A stretch of DNA of 64,000 nucleotides from Certhia americana (taxonomy: Eukaryota > Chordata > Aves > Passeriformes > Certhiidae), in assembly GCA_018697195.1 (NCBI GenBank), contig CM031857.1, forward strand, positions 60,451,697 to 60,515,696, read 5' to 3'. Under the pieces are notes generated by a model. The model did no database searches, was not told the DNA's origin, and saw only the letters and a program-made list of their open reading frames with translations. Made by a program: the position numbers and the translations under genes. Positions 63,401-64,000 of this stretch are shown piece by piece; position 1 is the first letter of the stretch; the number at the start of each line of letters is the position of its first letter.

Positions 63401-64000
63401 CATACTGTAAACCTTAGTTTCTTAAGAGATTCTTTAGGAAATAGGCTTTTAGTGTCATGATACAAATAGTGCAAAAAGGATAAAAGAAGTACACTGAATG
63501 TATTTACAACAAAGTTTACTGTGAATGATAGTCACTGCTGGGTTATGAGGAAATTCACTTGTAAGTTAAAAAAGATTGTGTGTGTGTGTTGCCAGCTTGC
63601 TTTTTATGTGGTGCAATGTGAAACGGTTTCCAAAGCAGCTGCTCTCACTTCTCAGGAGAGAGTGCTCCTTGAGAAGAAGGTATCAGGGCTCTTATTTACC
63701 ATCAGATCATTAGAATTCTTTCATTATGGATAACAGTTTTTTGCAAAAAATTGTTATGATTCATAATTCATGTAATTTGTAAATGTTGGTAAATAGGTGG
63801 TTAGTTTTTAAAGGCTTTTTTGCCATTTGCCCAATTGCACATTTGAGCAGTAGATTGGAGCAATCTTTTTTTTCAATGTGATTTCTTGATTCTGATTTGA
63901 GAAAGAAAGAAAAAAGTGTAAATTCAGCATGCTCTTCGTGATTATAAGACATGAGAAATTAATCCAATGCTTGAGTTCTCGTCTAGCATACAATTATTTT
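60460..64000. other. Intron 5, incomplete (continues past the window)
   Basis: AT-rich sequence with a TG microsatellite at 63577-63589. I looked for the next TDRD3 exon (expected peptide near SLSKHNR and a proline-rich PPPF segment) and did not find it, so it lies beyond 64000. Confidence 0.7.

Noticed and set aside
60460..64000. TDRD3 exon 6
   Set aside because: The conserved peptide expected after WELQR was not found; the exon must be outside the window.

Overview
This is a vertebrate nuclear window and almost certainly avian. It carries several CR1 LINE fragments, including the characteristic CR1 3' tail of short tandem repeats, together with endogenous-retrovirus LTRs of types common in songbird and other neoavian genomes. 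It has one CpG-island promoter and short exons split by long AT-rich introns. The LTR types point to a passerine or related bird, but the species cannot be fixed from this sequence alone.

The only gene I can support is the 5' part of TDRD3 (Tudor domain-containing protein 3) on the + strand. Five coding exons are visible: 10225-10265, 50902-50986, 54839-54904, 58174-58334 and 60318-60459. They join in frame into residues 1-165, which is the N-terminal OB-fold (RMI1-N-like) part that in the known protein docks topoisomerase TOP3B. The UBA domain, the disordered middle and the Tudor domain must lie beyond the right edge.

Layout: 1-8.86 kb is intergenic with no recognisable exon. At 8.86-9.78 kb a CR1 fragment is split by an approximately 525-bp solo LTR, which has its own TATA box and points toward TDRD3. 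At 9.88-10.69 kb lies the TDRD3 CpG island, with exon 1 and a 32-bp minisatellite that spans an assembly gap. Intron 1 runs from 10.27 to 50.90 kb (40.6 kb) and contains CR1 fragments, a decayed ERV with its own nested CR1, a second type of LTR fragment and some unexplained GC- or CpG-richer blocks. Introns 2-5 follow; intron 2 holds the longest CR1 (about 1.25 kb, with a decayed reverse-transcriptase segment).

I found no operon-like cluster, CRISPR array, RNA gene or clearly new coding system. The points worth a second look are regulatory or structural: the LTR next to the promoter, an overlapping upstream ORF, the gap-spanning minisatellite in a G-skewed region of a gene whose product works on R-loops, weak donors after exons 3 and 4, and a few unassigned blocks in intron 1 and the upstream region. 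Repeat names come from recognition by eye, not from a database search, and their boundaries are approximate.
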